Positions 25,512 through 35,374 are shown, numbered from the stretch's first letter. The stretch: 64,000 bases of DNA from Alteromonas sp. M12 (GCF_037478005.1 NZ_CP144164.1:1426001-1490000), one strand, 5' to 3'. Translations and numbers: made by a program. The notes: a model not told the origin generated them from the letters alone.

Positions 25512-28172
25512 ATGTATACAAATTCAAAGTTAGCGAAGTCAATTCGCATGGCTCTAGCTGTCGGTGCTGCTTCAACAGCAGTATTGGCTCCTGCAACAGC
25601 TGTTGCTCAAGATTCAGCTGGCGTAGAGAAAATCTCTGTAACCGGTTCTCGTATCCAACGTACCGACCTTGAAGGTGCATCACCTGTTATTTCTATCAGC
25701 GCTGCTGATATTAAAATGGAAGGTGACTTCTCAGTTGCTGACGCACTTCGTAGCAGTTCTTTGAACTCGTTCGGTTCTTTCTCAGAGCGTTCTGGTAGCT
25801 CTGCGCAATCACAAGCAACAATTAACCTTCGTGGTGCTGGTTCTCGACGTACTCTAGTTCTATTAAACGGCCGTCGTTTCCCAGGTTCACCTACGTTAGG
25901 TGGTGCTTCTGCTAACCTTAACGCAATTCCTTTTGCTGCTGTTGAGCGTATCGATATCATGACTGAAGGTGCTTCAGCGGTATACGGTTCTGACGCAATG
26001 GCTGGTGTTGTAAACGTTATCTTGAAAGATGACTATGAAGGTTTGACTTTCTCTGGTGGTTTAGGTCACCGTGATAACGACGAAGGCACAACTTCTAAAG
26101 AATTCTCAATCGTAGGCGGTGTGTCTAACGATAAAGGTAACATCACATTTGCTTTCGATCACCAAGAGCGTAAAGGTATCTCTGACGGTGCTCGTGATTA
26201 TACTAAAGCAAAAGCATCTGACCTAAACGGCGACGGTGTAATTCAGTATGAAGAGACAAGCGGTTATTCTTTCTACGGTGCTAACTTAGTTTCACCAGAT
26301 GGCAGCCAAATGCAAGCGTCTCTTATCTGTGATGACCTAATCTCCGAATATGGCGATGCGTTTATCAAAGCAAACGCTGACCAAGCATATAGCCCAGGTT
26401 CAACTGGTTGTTTCTATGGTTATGCTAACGTTTCTTTCAACACAGCATCTGTTGACCGTAATACAGTATACGTAAACGCTAACTATGAAGTTGCTGAAGA
26501 CATTGAATGGTTCGGTCAAGCAATGTTTGTACAAAACAGTTCTTTCGGACGTTATGCTCCTCCAGCTGCTCCTTGGAATGGCGTACCTGCTGATAGCCCT
26601 CATAACCCTTACGGCGAAGAAGTATTCGGTTATTTCCGTTGGGTTGATATCGGTACTCGTGACGGTAACGTTGATGACTACAACCAAGATTATACTACTG
26701 GTCTTCGTGGTAACCTTGATTGGAATGACGCATCTTGGGAAGTTTACTTCCACAATAACGTTGCTGACAACAAATCTGTTGGTGAGTACTACTTAAGCTA
26801 CGGCGGTCTAGCTTACAATGAAGCTAACGATATCGACCTAGGTTCTGAAGAAGGTGTTGCAAACATGAAAGCAACTACTTTGCAAAACTCTAAGTCAACG
26901 TTTAACCAATGGTATGCTGGTATCGGCTTTGATATGTTCGAACTAAATGGTGGCGCTGTAGCTCACTATTTTGGTGCTGAATATATGGAACAAACTTATG
27001 CAGATATTTACGACGGTCAGTCTGAAGCTGGTCTAATCGGTGGTTCTGCTGGTAACAGTGCTCAAGGTGAGCGTGATATCACTTCTTTGTTCTATGAGTC
27101 AATTTTACCAGTAACTGACGAAGTGGAAGTTAACTTCGCTGTTCGTTACGATGATTACTCAGATTTTGGTGATAACGTTTCTCCTTCTGTTAAAGCTCGT
27201 TGGGAAGTAGCAGATGGCGTTGTACTTCGTGCATCTTATTCTGAATCTTTCCGTGCTCCTGGCTTGGATGAATTGAATGCTGCTACAACATTTAGTGCTG
27301 AAGCTGCAACCGATTACCGTCAATGTGAAGCTAACGGCATAGAAGCTGTTAACTGTAACGAAGGTCAATTCGATACTTACTACAAATCAAACTCTTCGCT
27401 AGGTGCTGAAGAATCTGATTATGTGAACCTTGGTGTAGTTTGGGATGTAACTGATGAATTTGCTGTTAAAGTAGATTACTTCAAGCTATCTATCGATAAC
27501 GTTATCCAAACTAAAACTGTTGATAGTCTTTTACTTGATGAAGCGGCTGGTTTGATTACAGCTAAATCACCTGGCGACGACGTTGATAGCGACACATTCT
27601 ACTTAGTTCGTGTTGACGGCGCAGATGGCGGTCGTTTGCTAGAAGCTGGTACTGGTTATTTCAACGGAACTGGTTTTGAAATTGAAGGTGTTGATTTAAC
27701 TTTCACTGGTATGTTTGAAACTGAATTCGGTGATTTCCGCTTCAACAACGTTAACAGCTTTATCTTGACCTATGAAGAAGAGTTGGGTGGCGTTACTGTT
27801 GATACTGCGGGTTGGTCTGGACAACCAGAGTTCAAATCTGTAGCTACAGTTTCTTGGTCTATTGGCGATCATTCTCTAGCTTGGAATGCTACTTACACTG
27901 ACAGTACTACTGAAGCAGAAGTTTTATCTGACCCAGATGACGATGTTACTACTGACAACAGTGTATGGTTAACTTCAGGTAAGCTTGATAGCTGGTTAAT
28001 CCACAACGTAACTTACACGTATAACGCTGGTGAGTATGGTGCGATTACCCTAACTGTTAACAACTTGACTGACGAAGATCCAGTGTTGTCTTCTGCAGGT
28101 ACTTGGGATGACCAAGACTTGTATAACAACTTTGGTCGTGACTACCGTATAAACTATACAATTAGCTTCTAA
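25512..28172 (+). CDS. TonB-dependent outer-membrane receptor
   Basis: Outer-membrane transporter of 886 residues. It has an N-terminal signal peptide cleaved near AVAQ|DS, a TonB-box-like stretch (EKISVTGSRI), a plug domain with TINLRGAGSRRTLVLLNGRR and EGASAVYGSDAMAGVVNV, and a beta-barrel ending in YTISF with the terminal aromatic needed for assembly. The early part resembles the receptors abundant in Alteromonadales and Caulobacterales. Codon choice is strongly biased (GGT, GCT, CGT), consistent with very high expression. The substrate cannot be read from sequence. A terminator follows, then a cluster of modifying enzymes. Confidence 0.93.
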   Translation: MYTNSKLAKSIRMALAVGAASTAVLAPATAVAQDSAGVEKISVTGSRIQRTDLEGASPVISISAADIKMEGDFSVADALRSSSLNSFGSFSERSGSSAQSQATINLRGAGSRRTLVLLNGRRFPGSPTLGGASANLNAIPFAAVERIDIMTEGASAVYGSDAMAGVVNVILKDDYEGLTFSGGLGHRDNDEGTTSKEFSIVGGVSNDKGNITFAFDHQERKGISDGARDYTKAKASDLNGDGVIQYEETSGYSFYGANLVSPDGSQMQASLICDDLISEYGDAFIKANADQAYSPGSTGCFYGYANVSFNTASVDRNTVYVNANYEVAEDIEWFGQAMFVQNSSFGRYAPPAAPWNGVPADSPHNPYGEEVFGYFRWVDIGTRDGNVDDYNQDYTTGLRGNLDWNDASWEVYFHNNVADNKSVGEYYLSYGGLAYNEANDIDLGSEEGVANMKATTLQNSKSTFNQWYAGIGFDMFELNGGAVAHYFGAEYMEQTYADIYDGQSEAGLIGGSAGNSAQGERDITSLFYESILPVTDEVEVNFAVRYDDYSDFGDNVSPSVKARWEVADGVVLRASYSESFRAPGLDELNAATTFSAEAATDYRQCEANGIEAVNCNEGQFDTYYKSNSSLGAEESDYVNLGVVWDVTDEFAVKVDYFKLSIDNVIQTKTVDSLLLDEAAGLITAKSPGDDVDSDTFYLVRVDGADGGRLLEAGTGYFNGTGFEIEGVDLTFTGMFETEFGDFRFNNVNSFILTYEEELGGVTVDTAGWSGQPEFKSVATVSWSIGDHSLAWNATYTDSTTEAEVLSDPDDDVTTDNSVWLTSGKLDSWLIHNVTYTYNAGEYGAITLTVNNLTDEDPVLSSAGTWDDQDLYNNFGRDYRINYTISF

Positions 28173-28214
28173 TTCGATAGTTTCTAATACGCTAGAAACC
28201 AAGTGTTAAAATTG

Positions 28215-28242
28215 AAAAGGCCGATTTTTATCGGCCTTTTTT
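28215..28242 (+). terminator. Rho-independent terminator after the receptor gene
   Basis: AAAAGGCCGA and TCGGCCTTTT form a 10-bp stem closed by a short T/A loop and followed by T2. The next gene begins 27 bases later, so the downstream genes are probably expressed at a lower, read-through level or from a weak local promoter. Confidence 0.85.
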
Positions 28243-28268
28243 ATTGAAAATTTATAGTGAGGTAACCT

Positions 28269-29174
28269 TTGAGTAGTTATTGGAGCCAATATTGGCAACA
28301 AGGCCATATGACGTCTTTTGGCAATGATTTTTCTGACAATTATACAGGTGCACTAAAATCCCTTTGGGAAGAGGTGTTCAAAGCAGTAGCACACAACAAC
28401 AAGGTTTTGGATATAGGTACGGGTAATGGTTCTATTATTGCTCTAGGTATCCAAATTAATCCTAATTTATATTTTACTGGTTTGGACAGCGCTAAATTAT
28501 CTCTACCTGAGATTTTTCAGAACTTAGACAAGGTAGACTTCATTGAAGAAGCTTCAGCTGAAGATATGCCCTTGCAAGACCAGAGTTACGATTGTGTGGT
28601 ATCTCAATTCGGGATTGAATATTCTAGTTTACCGAAAAGTTTGTCTGAGGTATCAAGGGTAATCAAACCCGCAGGGCAATTTCACTTTGTTGTACATGAA
28701 TGTGATTCGACTATCGTTAAGCCAAATATACACATTCTTAATGCCGGCAAAGCGCTTTTAAATAGTGAGGTTATTGATAGTCTTAGAAAACTCTTTAATG
28801 GACTTGCGAAGTATGGACAACAATCTGCAATTACCGATCAGCTAAGACAAAAATTAAATTCTGATATTGCGAGTATTGCAGCAAAACATGCTTCTGGCTT
28901 GCACGGTACAAACTTTCCCGTTTTCCTAAAGCATGTGATGAATCCCAATTTTGAGTTGAAACAACGTAAAAGTGATTTGAAGATATTTTTAAATGAATTA
29001 GACGGTCAAATTGTCAGGCTTTCCGATCTTGTTGAAGCTGCAATGAACGAAACAAAACATCTTCAATTAACTACACTGCTAAAAGAATATGGTCTGGATT
29101 TACTGAATGACGAACACATTTTTGAGAATGGTAAAATGATAGGGCGATATATAAGTGGCACTAAAGCAAACTAA
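28269..29174 (+). CDS. Class I SAM-dependent methyltransferase
   Basis: Predicted methyltransferase of 301 residues. The SAM-binding motif I is VLDIGTGNGS (residues ~45-54), the acidic motif II end is TGLDSA, and motif post-II/III includes EDMPLQDQSYDCVVSQFGIEY (shown in part). The C-terminal half is helical and of unknown role. It uses a TTG start at 28269 supported by GAGG (28259-28262) six bases upstream. It overlaps the following sulfotransferase by 20 bases, so the two are coupled. The acceptor substrate is unknown. Confidence 0.82.
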   Translation: MSSYWSQYWQQGHMTSFGNDFSDNYTGALKSLWEEVFKAVAHNNKVLDIGTGNGSIIALGIQINPNLYFTGLDSAKLSLPEIFQNLDKVDFIEEASAEDMPLQDQSYDCVVSQFGIEYSSLPKSLSEVSRVIKPAGQFHFVVHECDSTIVKPNIHILNAGKALLNSEVIDSLRKLFNGLAKYGQQSAITDQLRQKLNSDIASIAAKHASGLHGTNFPVFLKHVMNPNFELKQRKSDLKIFLNELDGQIVRLSDLVEAAMNETKHLQLTTLLKEYGLDLLNDEHIFENGKMIGRYISGTKAN

Positions 29175-30174
29175 TAAACTTATTGAACCCATTATTATTT
29201 TGTCGGCGCCTCGAGCTGGCAGCACTTTATTATTTGAAACTTTGGCTAAGCATCCCGATCTTTGGACTGTTGGAGGAGAGAGTCATCAAATTATCGAACA
29301 TATACCAGCGCTGAGTACGGTTGCTAGAGGATATGTATCGAATAGACTAGATAGTGATGATGCGGATGATGATACGATTCAAACCCTACAAACAAGGTTT
29401 TACCAAGCAGCAAGAAAAGCAAATGGACAGACTAACGCAGGTTCTGAGCAGCAAATTCGCTTACTTGAAAAAACCCCAAAAAATGCGCTGCGTATTCCGT
29501 TTTTACTTTCGGTATTCCCTGATGCTAAATTCATTTATCTAGTAAGAGATCCGCGTGAAAATATTAGTAGCATCATGGATGGCTGGCGCTCCGGTCGATT
29601 TGTGACCTATCCCGAGATTACAGCTACGGATTCTAGATGGTCATTTTTGTTGCCCGATGGTTGGCAAGATTATAAAGCAGCCAGTAAAGCCGAAGTAGCG
29701 CGGTTTCAGTGGCAAGCCGCTAATGATGCCATCCTCAACAATTTATTGCAGCTACCAACAAATCAGTTTGAAGTCGTGTCCTATCAAGATTTAGTTACAC
29801 AGCCAATGGAAGTAATTGCTAGATTGACCGAATTTTCTCATTTATCACCGTTTTCCCAAAGTTTGCAACGCTTACCTTTATCTCGTTACACATTATCGCC
29901 GCCTAACAAAAATAAGTGGAAGCGCAATCAAATTGAAGTCCAACAGCAATTACCACATCTACAGAATACATTGACTAAAATTAACAGCTTGCTGAAATGC
30001 AGGGGATTAAGTCAACTTGATCTAATTGATACGAATTTTGATGCTGTTGTAGTCCAAAGACCGAGCGCAGCAATACAAAACAGTCCAGAATTCCCCAAAG
30101 TATCTCGCAATGCTTTGTGCCCTTGTGGTTCAGGGAAAAGATATAAGCAATGTCACGGTATTATTGTAAAATAA
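29155..30174 (+). CDS. Sulfotransferase with C-terminal SEC-C zinc motif
   Basis: PAPS-dependent sulfotransferase-like protein of 339 residues. The 5'-phosphosulfate loop is LSAPRAGSTLLFE (residues ~14-26) and the 3'-phosphate motif is YLVRDPRENISSIMDGW (~127-143). The last 25 residues are a SEC-C motif, ALCPCGSGKRYKQCHG, the CxCx8C(H/C) zinc site known from SecA and many accessory proteins. The start is GTG 29155 inside the methyltransferase end. A fusion of sulfotransferase with SEC-C suggests docking to another protein or to ribosomes; this is inference. Confidence 0.85.
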   Translation: MALKQTNKLIEPIIILSAPRAGSTLLFETLAKHPDLWTVGGESHQIIEHIPALSTVARGYVSNRLDSDDADDDTIQTLQTRFYQAARKANGQTNAGSEQQIRLLEKTPKNALRIPFLLSVFPDAKFIYLVRDPRENISSIMDGWRSGRFVTYPEITATDSRWSFLLPDGWQDYKAASKAEVARFQWQAANDAILNNLLQLPTNQFEVVSYQDLVTQPMEVIARLTEFSHLSPFSQSLQRLPLSRYTLSPPNKNKWKRNQIEVQQQLPHLQNTLTKINSLLKCRGLSQLDLIDTNFDAVVVQRPSAAIQNSPEFPKVSRNALCPCGSGKRYKQCHGIIVK

Positions 30175-30221
30175 ACCGTCAGCTAGCTAAGCAGTAAGAT
30201 AACACTAATGGAAAGACAGCT

Positions 30222-31385
30222 TTGAAACTTAAACACGAATTCATTCAGCTTCCTTTGCACTTTGACGAAAAGCGTTTACAAACGGAAATCAATCAGCTTG
30301 ATCGCAGTTTGTGGGCGCCTCATCACGAAGGGTTTAAAGGTAACCTCTCTATCCCTCTAGTGTCGTTGAACGGTCAGTTTAATAATCTGTTTAAGGGACC
30401 TATGGCCGCTACGTCTGTATTGGCTGAGACTCCTTATTTAAAGCAGGTTATCGCCAGTTTTGGAGAAGTGATAGGTCGCTCGCGTCTGATGGGGTTGGAA
30501 AGTGGTTGCGAAGTGCCTTTACATTCAGATATTAACTACCATTGGTATAAACGCGTCCGTATTCACATTCCCATTGTGACTGATCCTAATGTGGTCTTTT
30601 ATTGCGGTGATAAACAAGTGCATATGAAAGCCGGCGAAGCGTGGATTTTTGATTCGTGGAAGTACCACAGAGTTGATAATCAAAGTGACTTATTTAGGGT
30701 ACATCTTGTTATTGATATCTGTGGTTCGAGTAATTTTTGGAATATGGTTGAAAATGGTCATGTACCCTGGCTGAATGATGCTTTTACCCAAGAGCAGATT
30801 AAGCATGTGGCATTTAATCCGCACAGTGACGGGAATTTTAGAAGCGAACGTTTTAACACGCCATTAGTCCTTTCTCCCGGTGAAATGGAAGGCTTGGCTA
30901 ATGATCTTATTTCAGATTTGCGCTGTGTGGAAACTAATCCCCGTCAGCAACGAGATGAGATGATTCATAAAGTCCAAGCATTTTGCTATCAATGGCGAGA
31001 ACTGTGGGGCCTGTATGGTTTGACAGAACAAGGCTGGCCTTCATATCACAAATTACGTCAGCAGGCCTATGAAGGTGTTATGCATCTTGAAAGCAGCTTA
31101 GAGCTTAGTAACGGCACTCAGGCGACGCGCATGTTTTTGCATTGTATGATTGATCCGGCGTTAAATGTGGAAGTAAAAGACAGTTATCTAGGCAGCCCAG
31201 CCGATGACAATCCCAACATAAATGTTGGCCAAAATACGTCACAACAGGGCAGACCTGCAGAGGCTTCTGCTCACAATGAAAATAAAAAAAATGACCTTCC
31301 TGAAAAATCAAAGTTAGGTAGGAATGATATCTGTCATTGCGGCTCTGGGCGCAAATTCAAACACTGCCACGGTAAACTTACTTAG
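30222..31385 (+). CDS. Aspartyl/asparaginyl beta-hydroxylase-like protein with SEC-C motif
   Basis: Fe(II)/2-oxoglutarate oxygenase-like protein of 387 residues. The facial triad is visible as LHSDINYHW (HxD, residues ~103-105) and WKYHRVDNQ (distal His, ~147), followed by FRVHLVID with the Arg expected to bind 2-oxoglutarate. The C terminus again has a SEC-C motif, DICHCGSGRKFKHCHG, joined by a Gln/Asn-rich linker. TTG 30222 is the start, with GGAAAG upstream. It is the third gene after the receptor and converges with the TPR-sulfotransferase, overlapping its stop by three bases. Confidence 0.82.
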   Translation: MKLKHEFIQLPLHFDEKRLQTEINQLDRSLWAPHHEGFKGNLSIPLVSLNGQFNNLFKGPMAATSVLAETPYLKQVIASFGEVIGRSRLMGLESGCEVPLHSDINYHWYKRVRIHIPIVTDPNVVFYCGDKQVHMKAGEAWIFDSWKYHRVDNQSDLFRVHLVIDICGSSNFWNMVENGHVPWLNDAFTQEQIKHVAFNPHSDGNFRSERFNTPLVLSPGEMEGLANDLISDLRCVETNPRQQRDEMIHKVQAFCYQWRELWGLYGLTEQGWPSYHKLRQQAYEGVMHLESSLELSNGTQATRMFLHCMIDPALNVEVKDSYLGSPADDNPNINVGQNTSQQGRPAEASAHNENKKNDLPEKSKLGRNDICHCGSGRKFKHCHGKLT

Positions 31386-33055
31386 CCTTTAATGTGATTA
31401 TCTGTGCTCAAGTGCTTGATTACTTTGGCAGTATTCTTTCTCAACGTTGATTGAATGAGTGCTTTCAACGAGTCCATTTGTTGTTTAAATTGCGGTAAAT
31501 ATTGAGCATAAACATCAGCACTTCCAAGGGCGTTTTTATGAATTGGTTGGCGAACTTGGCTAGCGCTTGGCGTTAACACTGGCTTATCCGATTTGAAAAA
31601 TTCAAAACATGCATTCTCTACTGGCAAACCACAGAATTCGAGCAGTTCAGTAATATTCTTTTGCGGCTCGGATACCAACTTAGCGTAATCTAAATGATAT
31701 ATTTTTTCGGGGAATTGCTTAGACCAATGTCCCATTATCTTGACGTACCCAGATACATAACTTTCAATTGCTGCTAAATTGAAACTGAAGTCATTTCCAT
31801 GGCTAAAATGCTGACGGTAGACGCTCATCGCATTATCGAAAGGATCTCGAATTAAATTGATGATTTTTGCATTTGGAAACAAAGCTAAAATTAAGGCAAT
31901 GTGTAAATAGTTAGTGGGATTTTTATCAATAATGTACGGATGTTCTTCAGTTAAATAAGCTTTAGCTTGCTTTAGGTAAAATCCAGAATAGCGTAAACGT
32001 TGCTCATCCGTCATGTTCAACAGGCTTTGTGAATAGCCTTGTTTGCGACTCAGTTGCATGGCGATTCTTTCAATGTAGGGGAGTTCATCGGTTGCCGCTA
32101 CTTGAGAATGGCTAGCCAAAATTTGTTCCGTTAAAGTCGTACCAGAGCGAGGCATACCGACTATAAAAATGGGAGTCACAGACTCTCTAGTTAACGGCTC
32201 TATATTTTGTGATACCGGAGTATAGTGACTCAATTCGTTTATTAACTGGAGGTAGCCATGTTGTTTAAAAGGACGTAGTTGCGACAGTTTAGCGTTGGCG
32301 GCTGTCATAAACTGTAAAGCTTGTGAGTACGACTTCTGTTGGGCCATAGCATGACTTAACGCAAACTCGATTAATTCTGGCTTATTTTCTGGCTGTCCTT
32401 GTGCGATTTTTGCCAGCTTGTCCTGCATATCCTCAATTTCTTGTGACCTGAAAACATAATTTTTAAGGTCCGCTAAACCCCAATAACCATAGCCACTGTT
32501 AGCTGGATCTTGGTTAATAAACTTTCGATAATATTCAGCTGCTTTTGGGGTGTCACCAAAGGCTTTGTAATTATGCCCAAGATTTAGCAGTAATAGTGGA
32601 TCTGCAAAATTGTTTTGCTCGCAAACTAAAGCAAGCTCAATAGCAGCTTGTATCTGTCCTATTTTACTTAAGCATAAACTCTGATTGTATTTGATTTTCA
32701 TATCTTGTGGATGCAACGCAATGAGTTTATCCAGGACTTTATTCAGTAAAAAATACAACTCCAACTTATTTAAGTGCCCAGCCAAAGTCATTAATTGGCG
32801 TTCACTTAAATCACGTTCATCCACTAACCCTATTAGCAGATCCAAAGCAGTGTCAAATTGGCCTTCTGCAGCCTCAATTTGATATCTGATTATCAATGCA
32901 TCTGTTTGTTTTGGCTCTTTACGCAAAATCTTATTCACTGCTAACCGGCTCGAAGTAAGTTTGCCGTTGGCTAATAATTGCTGTGCGTCATGTAATAGTT
33001 GTAGGGTTCTTTGCGACAAAATAGACTCTGGATTTAATCTTGGGTTGGATTTCAT
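31382..33055 (-). CDS. TPR-repeat sulfotransferase
   Basis: Two-part protein of 557 residues: about 270 residues of TPR-like helical repeats, then a sulfotransferase domain with the PAPS loop IFIVGMPRSGTTLTEQ and the 3'-phosphate motif NLIRDPFDNAMSVYR, and the conserved IDKNPTNYLHI between them. TPR-sulfotransferase fusions are frequent in marine proteobacteria. The open frame extends to a TTG at 33133, but ATG 33055 fits the start of the repeat domain and leaves 72 bases for the divergent gene. The substrate is unknown; the TPRs suggest a protein acceptor. Confidence 0.85.
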   Translation of the reverse strand: MKSNPRLNPESILSQRTLQLLHDAQQLLANGKLTSSRLAVNKILRKEPKQTDALIIRYQIEAAEGQFDTALDLLIGLVDERDLSERQLMTLAGHLNKLELYFLLNKVLDKLIALHPQDMKIKYNQSLCLSKIGQIQAAIELALVCEQNNFADPLLLLNLGHNYKAFGDTPKAAEYYRKFINQDPANSGYGYWGLADLKNYVFRSQEIEDMQDKLAKIAQGQPENKPELIEFALSHAMAQQKSYSQALQFMTAANAKLSQLRPFKQHGYLQLINELSHYTPVSQNIEPLTRESVTPIFIVGMPRSGTTLTEQILASHSQVAATDELPYIERIAMQLSRKQGYSQSLLNMTDEQRLRYSGFYLKQAKAYLTEEHPYIIDKNPTNYLHIALILALFPNAKIINLIRDPFDNAMSVYRQHFSHGNDFSFNLAAIESYVSGYVKIMGHWSKQFPEKIYHLDYAKLVSEPQKNITELLEFCGLPVENACFEFFKSDKPVLTPSASQVRQPIHKNALGSADVYAQYLPQFKQQMDSLKALIQSTLRKNTAKVIKHLSTDNHIKG

Positions 33056-33127
33056 TAAATGGTATCTTACCTTGATTCGCAACTCGGTTGATAGCCACTT
33101 GTAACCTGATTTTATTACCTGATTCTT

Positions 33128-34954
33128 ATGCAAAATCCAAATTTAGGCGCGCAACAACGTTTGAACATGGCCATGCAGTTAATGCATAAAGGCCAATTTG
33201 AACAAGCTCTAACTCATTTCTTGATTTTAAAAGATCTGGGCATTAAAGACTTTCGATTATTCAGAGCCATGGGGTCTGCATATGAGCGTTTAGGCAGAGA
33301 CACTGACGCTAAGCGGTATTTTTCCGAGTCTTTGCTGGGCAACCCGAAACAAGTGGATTTGTACTATGCGCTAGGCAAAATCGCTTTTCGCGCTAACCAA
33401 TTTAAGCAAGCCCTGAATCACTTCAAACAGTGTTTGTCATTGGATAATAAAAGTCCCCAAGTTTGGCTAAAGTTAGGACAGACTTATTTCTATTTGCATG
33501 AGCTGGAATTAGCAGAGCAGGCATTTTTAAAATGTGAGGATATGCAAAGGGATTGTGTTGACGCAAAGCTCGGGCTAAGTCGTATTTTACAACAGCGCAA
33601 TGAACACGCTACTGCCGAAAAACTATTACATTCTCTTTTACAAACAGAGCCTAATAATTTACTGGTTGTATCTGAGTTAGCTTGGTTGAAGAAACACCAA
33701 GGACACTATCAACAAGCAGCGGAGTTATTCTATAAAAGGCTTACTATCGCCCCTGAAAATCCTGAATCTTATGAAGACTTGGCACTGGCATACTTAGATT
33801 TAAACTTGCCGGAAAAAGCATTGAATATTCTTCAACAAGGTATCGAAAAATCGCCAGATAATCGTAAACTGAACCAAGTATTTAGTTCCTTAAAATATGA
33901 AATGAATGATGATAATCATCTATCTCACTATAGCCGACAGCCAATCGAAACAATGCCGGACGGATTAATTGTCGATTATATAGTTGGTTTAGTGAAAGTC
34001 GATGAACTTGCGCTAGCTAATCAGCTTGTTGATAAGCTACAACTTAATTCAGATAAAAAGCATGTAGCTAATAGTCTGCAATTAATATTATGGGAAAAAG
34101 AAAACAAACACGAATCTATTGTTAGCTATTTAAACGCTAAACAGTCATCGAAAACAGCGTTGTCGATGACTGAAAATGAAATATTGGTTAAGGCCTATCT
34201 GGCTTTAGATGAAAATCAGCAGGCAAACAAATTGCTGGATAAGATGCTCCTATCAGCGCCTGATGACCAATTGCTTTGGGCGCTTAAAACCACGGCATTA
34301 AGACAGTTAAAAAGTCCTGAATATGAGCGTCTTTGTGATTATCAAAATATGGTATTCAAACACCCTTTAATGCTTGCGGATCATAATGAGAGTATTGAAC
34401 AATTTAGTCAGCGCTTACGTGTTGCGTTAGATGAAATTCATGTAAGCCAGCGGAATCCTCTGGATCAATCTCTGCGGCATGGAACACAAACCATGGGCAA
34501 TCTGTTTGGACATCAAGTCCCGGTTATTCAAGAACTCCGGGCGGCTTTGAAACGAACGATAGATGCTTTATTGGTTAATCTGGTTTTAGATCCCAATCAT
34601 CCATTTTATAAACATGCTGGCAAAAGTATTGAGTTTTCGGCAAATTGGTCGGTTAAGTTAACCGATAAAGGCTTTCATGTTTCTCATGTGCATCCAAAAG
34701 GCTGGCTCAGTAGTGCTTTTTATGTACATATCCCTCCGGTTGTCAATGATTCTAGTAAACAAGGCTGGTTGCATTTTGGCAAACCTGGTATTAAATTAGC
34801 GAATGCACTTGAAGCTCAGAAATGGGTAAAACCTGAAGTGGGCCAGTTAGTTTTATTCCCATCCTATTTTTGGCATGGCACAGAACCTTTTCATGATACG
34901 CAAGAAAGAATGTCTGTGGCGTTTGATTTATTGCCCAATAATTCAGCAAAATGA
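33128..34954 (+). CDS. TPR-repeat 2OG-Fe(II) oxygenase
   Basis: Protein of 608 residues with roughly ten TPR-like repeats (residues 10-400) and a C-terminal double-stranded beta-helix of the putative 2OG-Fe(II) oxygenase type. Catalytic signs are HVHPKGWLSSAFYVHIPP (first ligands), VGQLVLFPSYFWHGTEPF (distal His) and ERMSVAFDL (2-oxoglutarate Arg). The gene is divergent from the TPR-sulfotransferase and shares its repeat architecture. The start at ATG 33128 has no strong ribosome site, so a later Met is possible. Confidence 0.85.
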   Translation: MQNPNLGAQQRLNMAMQLMHKGQFEQALTHFLILKDLGIKDFRLFRAMGSAYERLGRDTDAKRYFSESLLGNPKQVDLYYALGKIAFRANQFKQALNHFKQCLSLDNKSPQVWLKLGQTYFYLHELELAEQAFLKCEDMQRDCVDAKLGLSRILQQRNEHATAEKLLHSLLQTEPNNLLVVSELAWLKKHQGHYQQAAELFYKRLTIAPENPESYEDLALAYLDLNLPEKALNILQQGIEKSPDNRKLNQVFSSLKYEMNDDNHLSHYSRQPIETMPDGLIVDYIVGLVKVDELALANQLVDKLQLNSDKKHVANSLQLILWEKENKHESIVSYLNAKQSSKTALSMTENEILVKAYLALDENQQANKLLDKMLLSAPDDQLLWALKTTALRQLKSPEYERLCDYQNMVFKHPLMLADHNESIEQFSQRLRVALDEIHVSQRNPLDQSLRHGTQTMGNLFGHQVPVIQELRAALKRTIDALLVNLVLDPNHPFYKHAGKSIEFSANWSVKLTDKGFHVSHVHPKGWLSSAFYVHIPPVVNDSSKQGWLHFGKPGIKLANALEAQKWVKPEVGQLVLFPSYFWHGTEPFHDTQERMSVAFDLLPNNSAK

Positions 34955-35374
34955 ATTATGCGTTAGATGAAAAACTGACCTAAACTAAGTTTATAGACTT
35001 TCGTATAAATGGTCTTACCAGCTCTTTATCGCTATTTTTGAATAAATTGTCGTAATTACATTATTTTTATTCACAAAATAGTTGAATTTTTTATAGAAAG
35101 TGTAATATGAAAATGCTGCTCGAAGTCCTATATACTGTGGTAATGCGGTTTTTTTTATGCTTCTTTGATTATAAAAACTACCGTTAGTCACTAAATGCTA
35201 AAGTGTGGCATACGATATCTTGACAACTCGATAACTTCCGTGTGACCATTCGAGTGCAATAGTGTTAAATCTGTTTAGGAATAACACTATAATCCTAAAA
35301 ATAATTATATAGCCCCTTGTCAGTGAACTTTTCACCTAGACTGGGATTCATAACAAGAAAATTGGTTGGGAACT
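34955..35374 (+). other. Intergenic region before the TonB energiser operon
   Basis: About 420 AT-rich bases that should hold the promoter of the DUF3450-exbB-tonB operon. No protein gene was accepted. A 26-codon ATG frame at 35107 lacks support. No clear Fur box was found. Confidence 0.5.

Noticed and set aside
35107..35187. 26-codon ORF (MKMLLEVLYTVVMRFF...) before the TonB operon
   Set aside because: No good ribosome site, no conserved pattern and it lies in an AT-rich promoter region; chance ORF is more likely.
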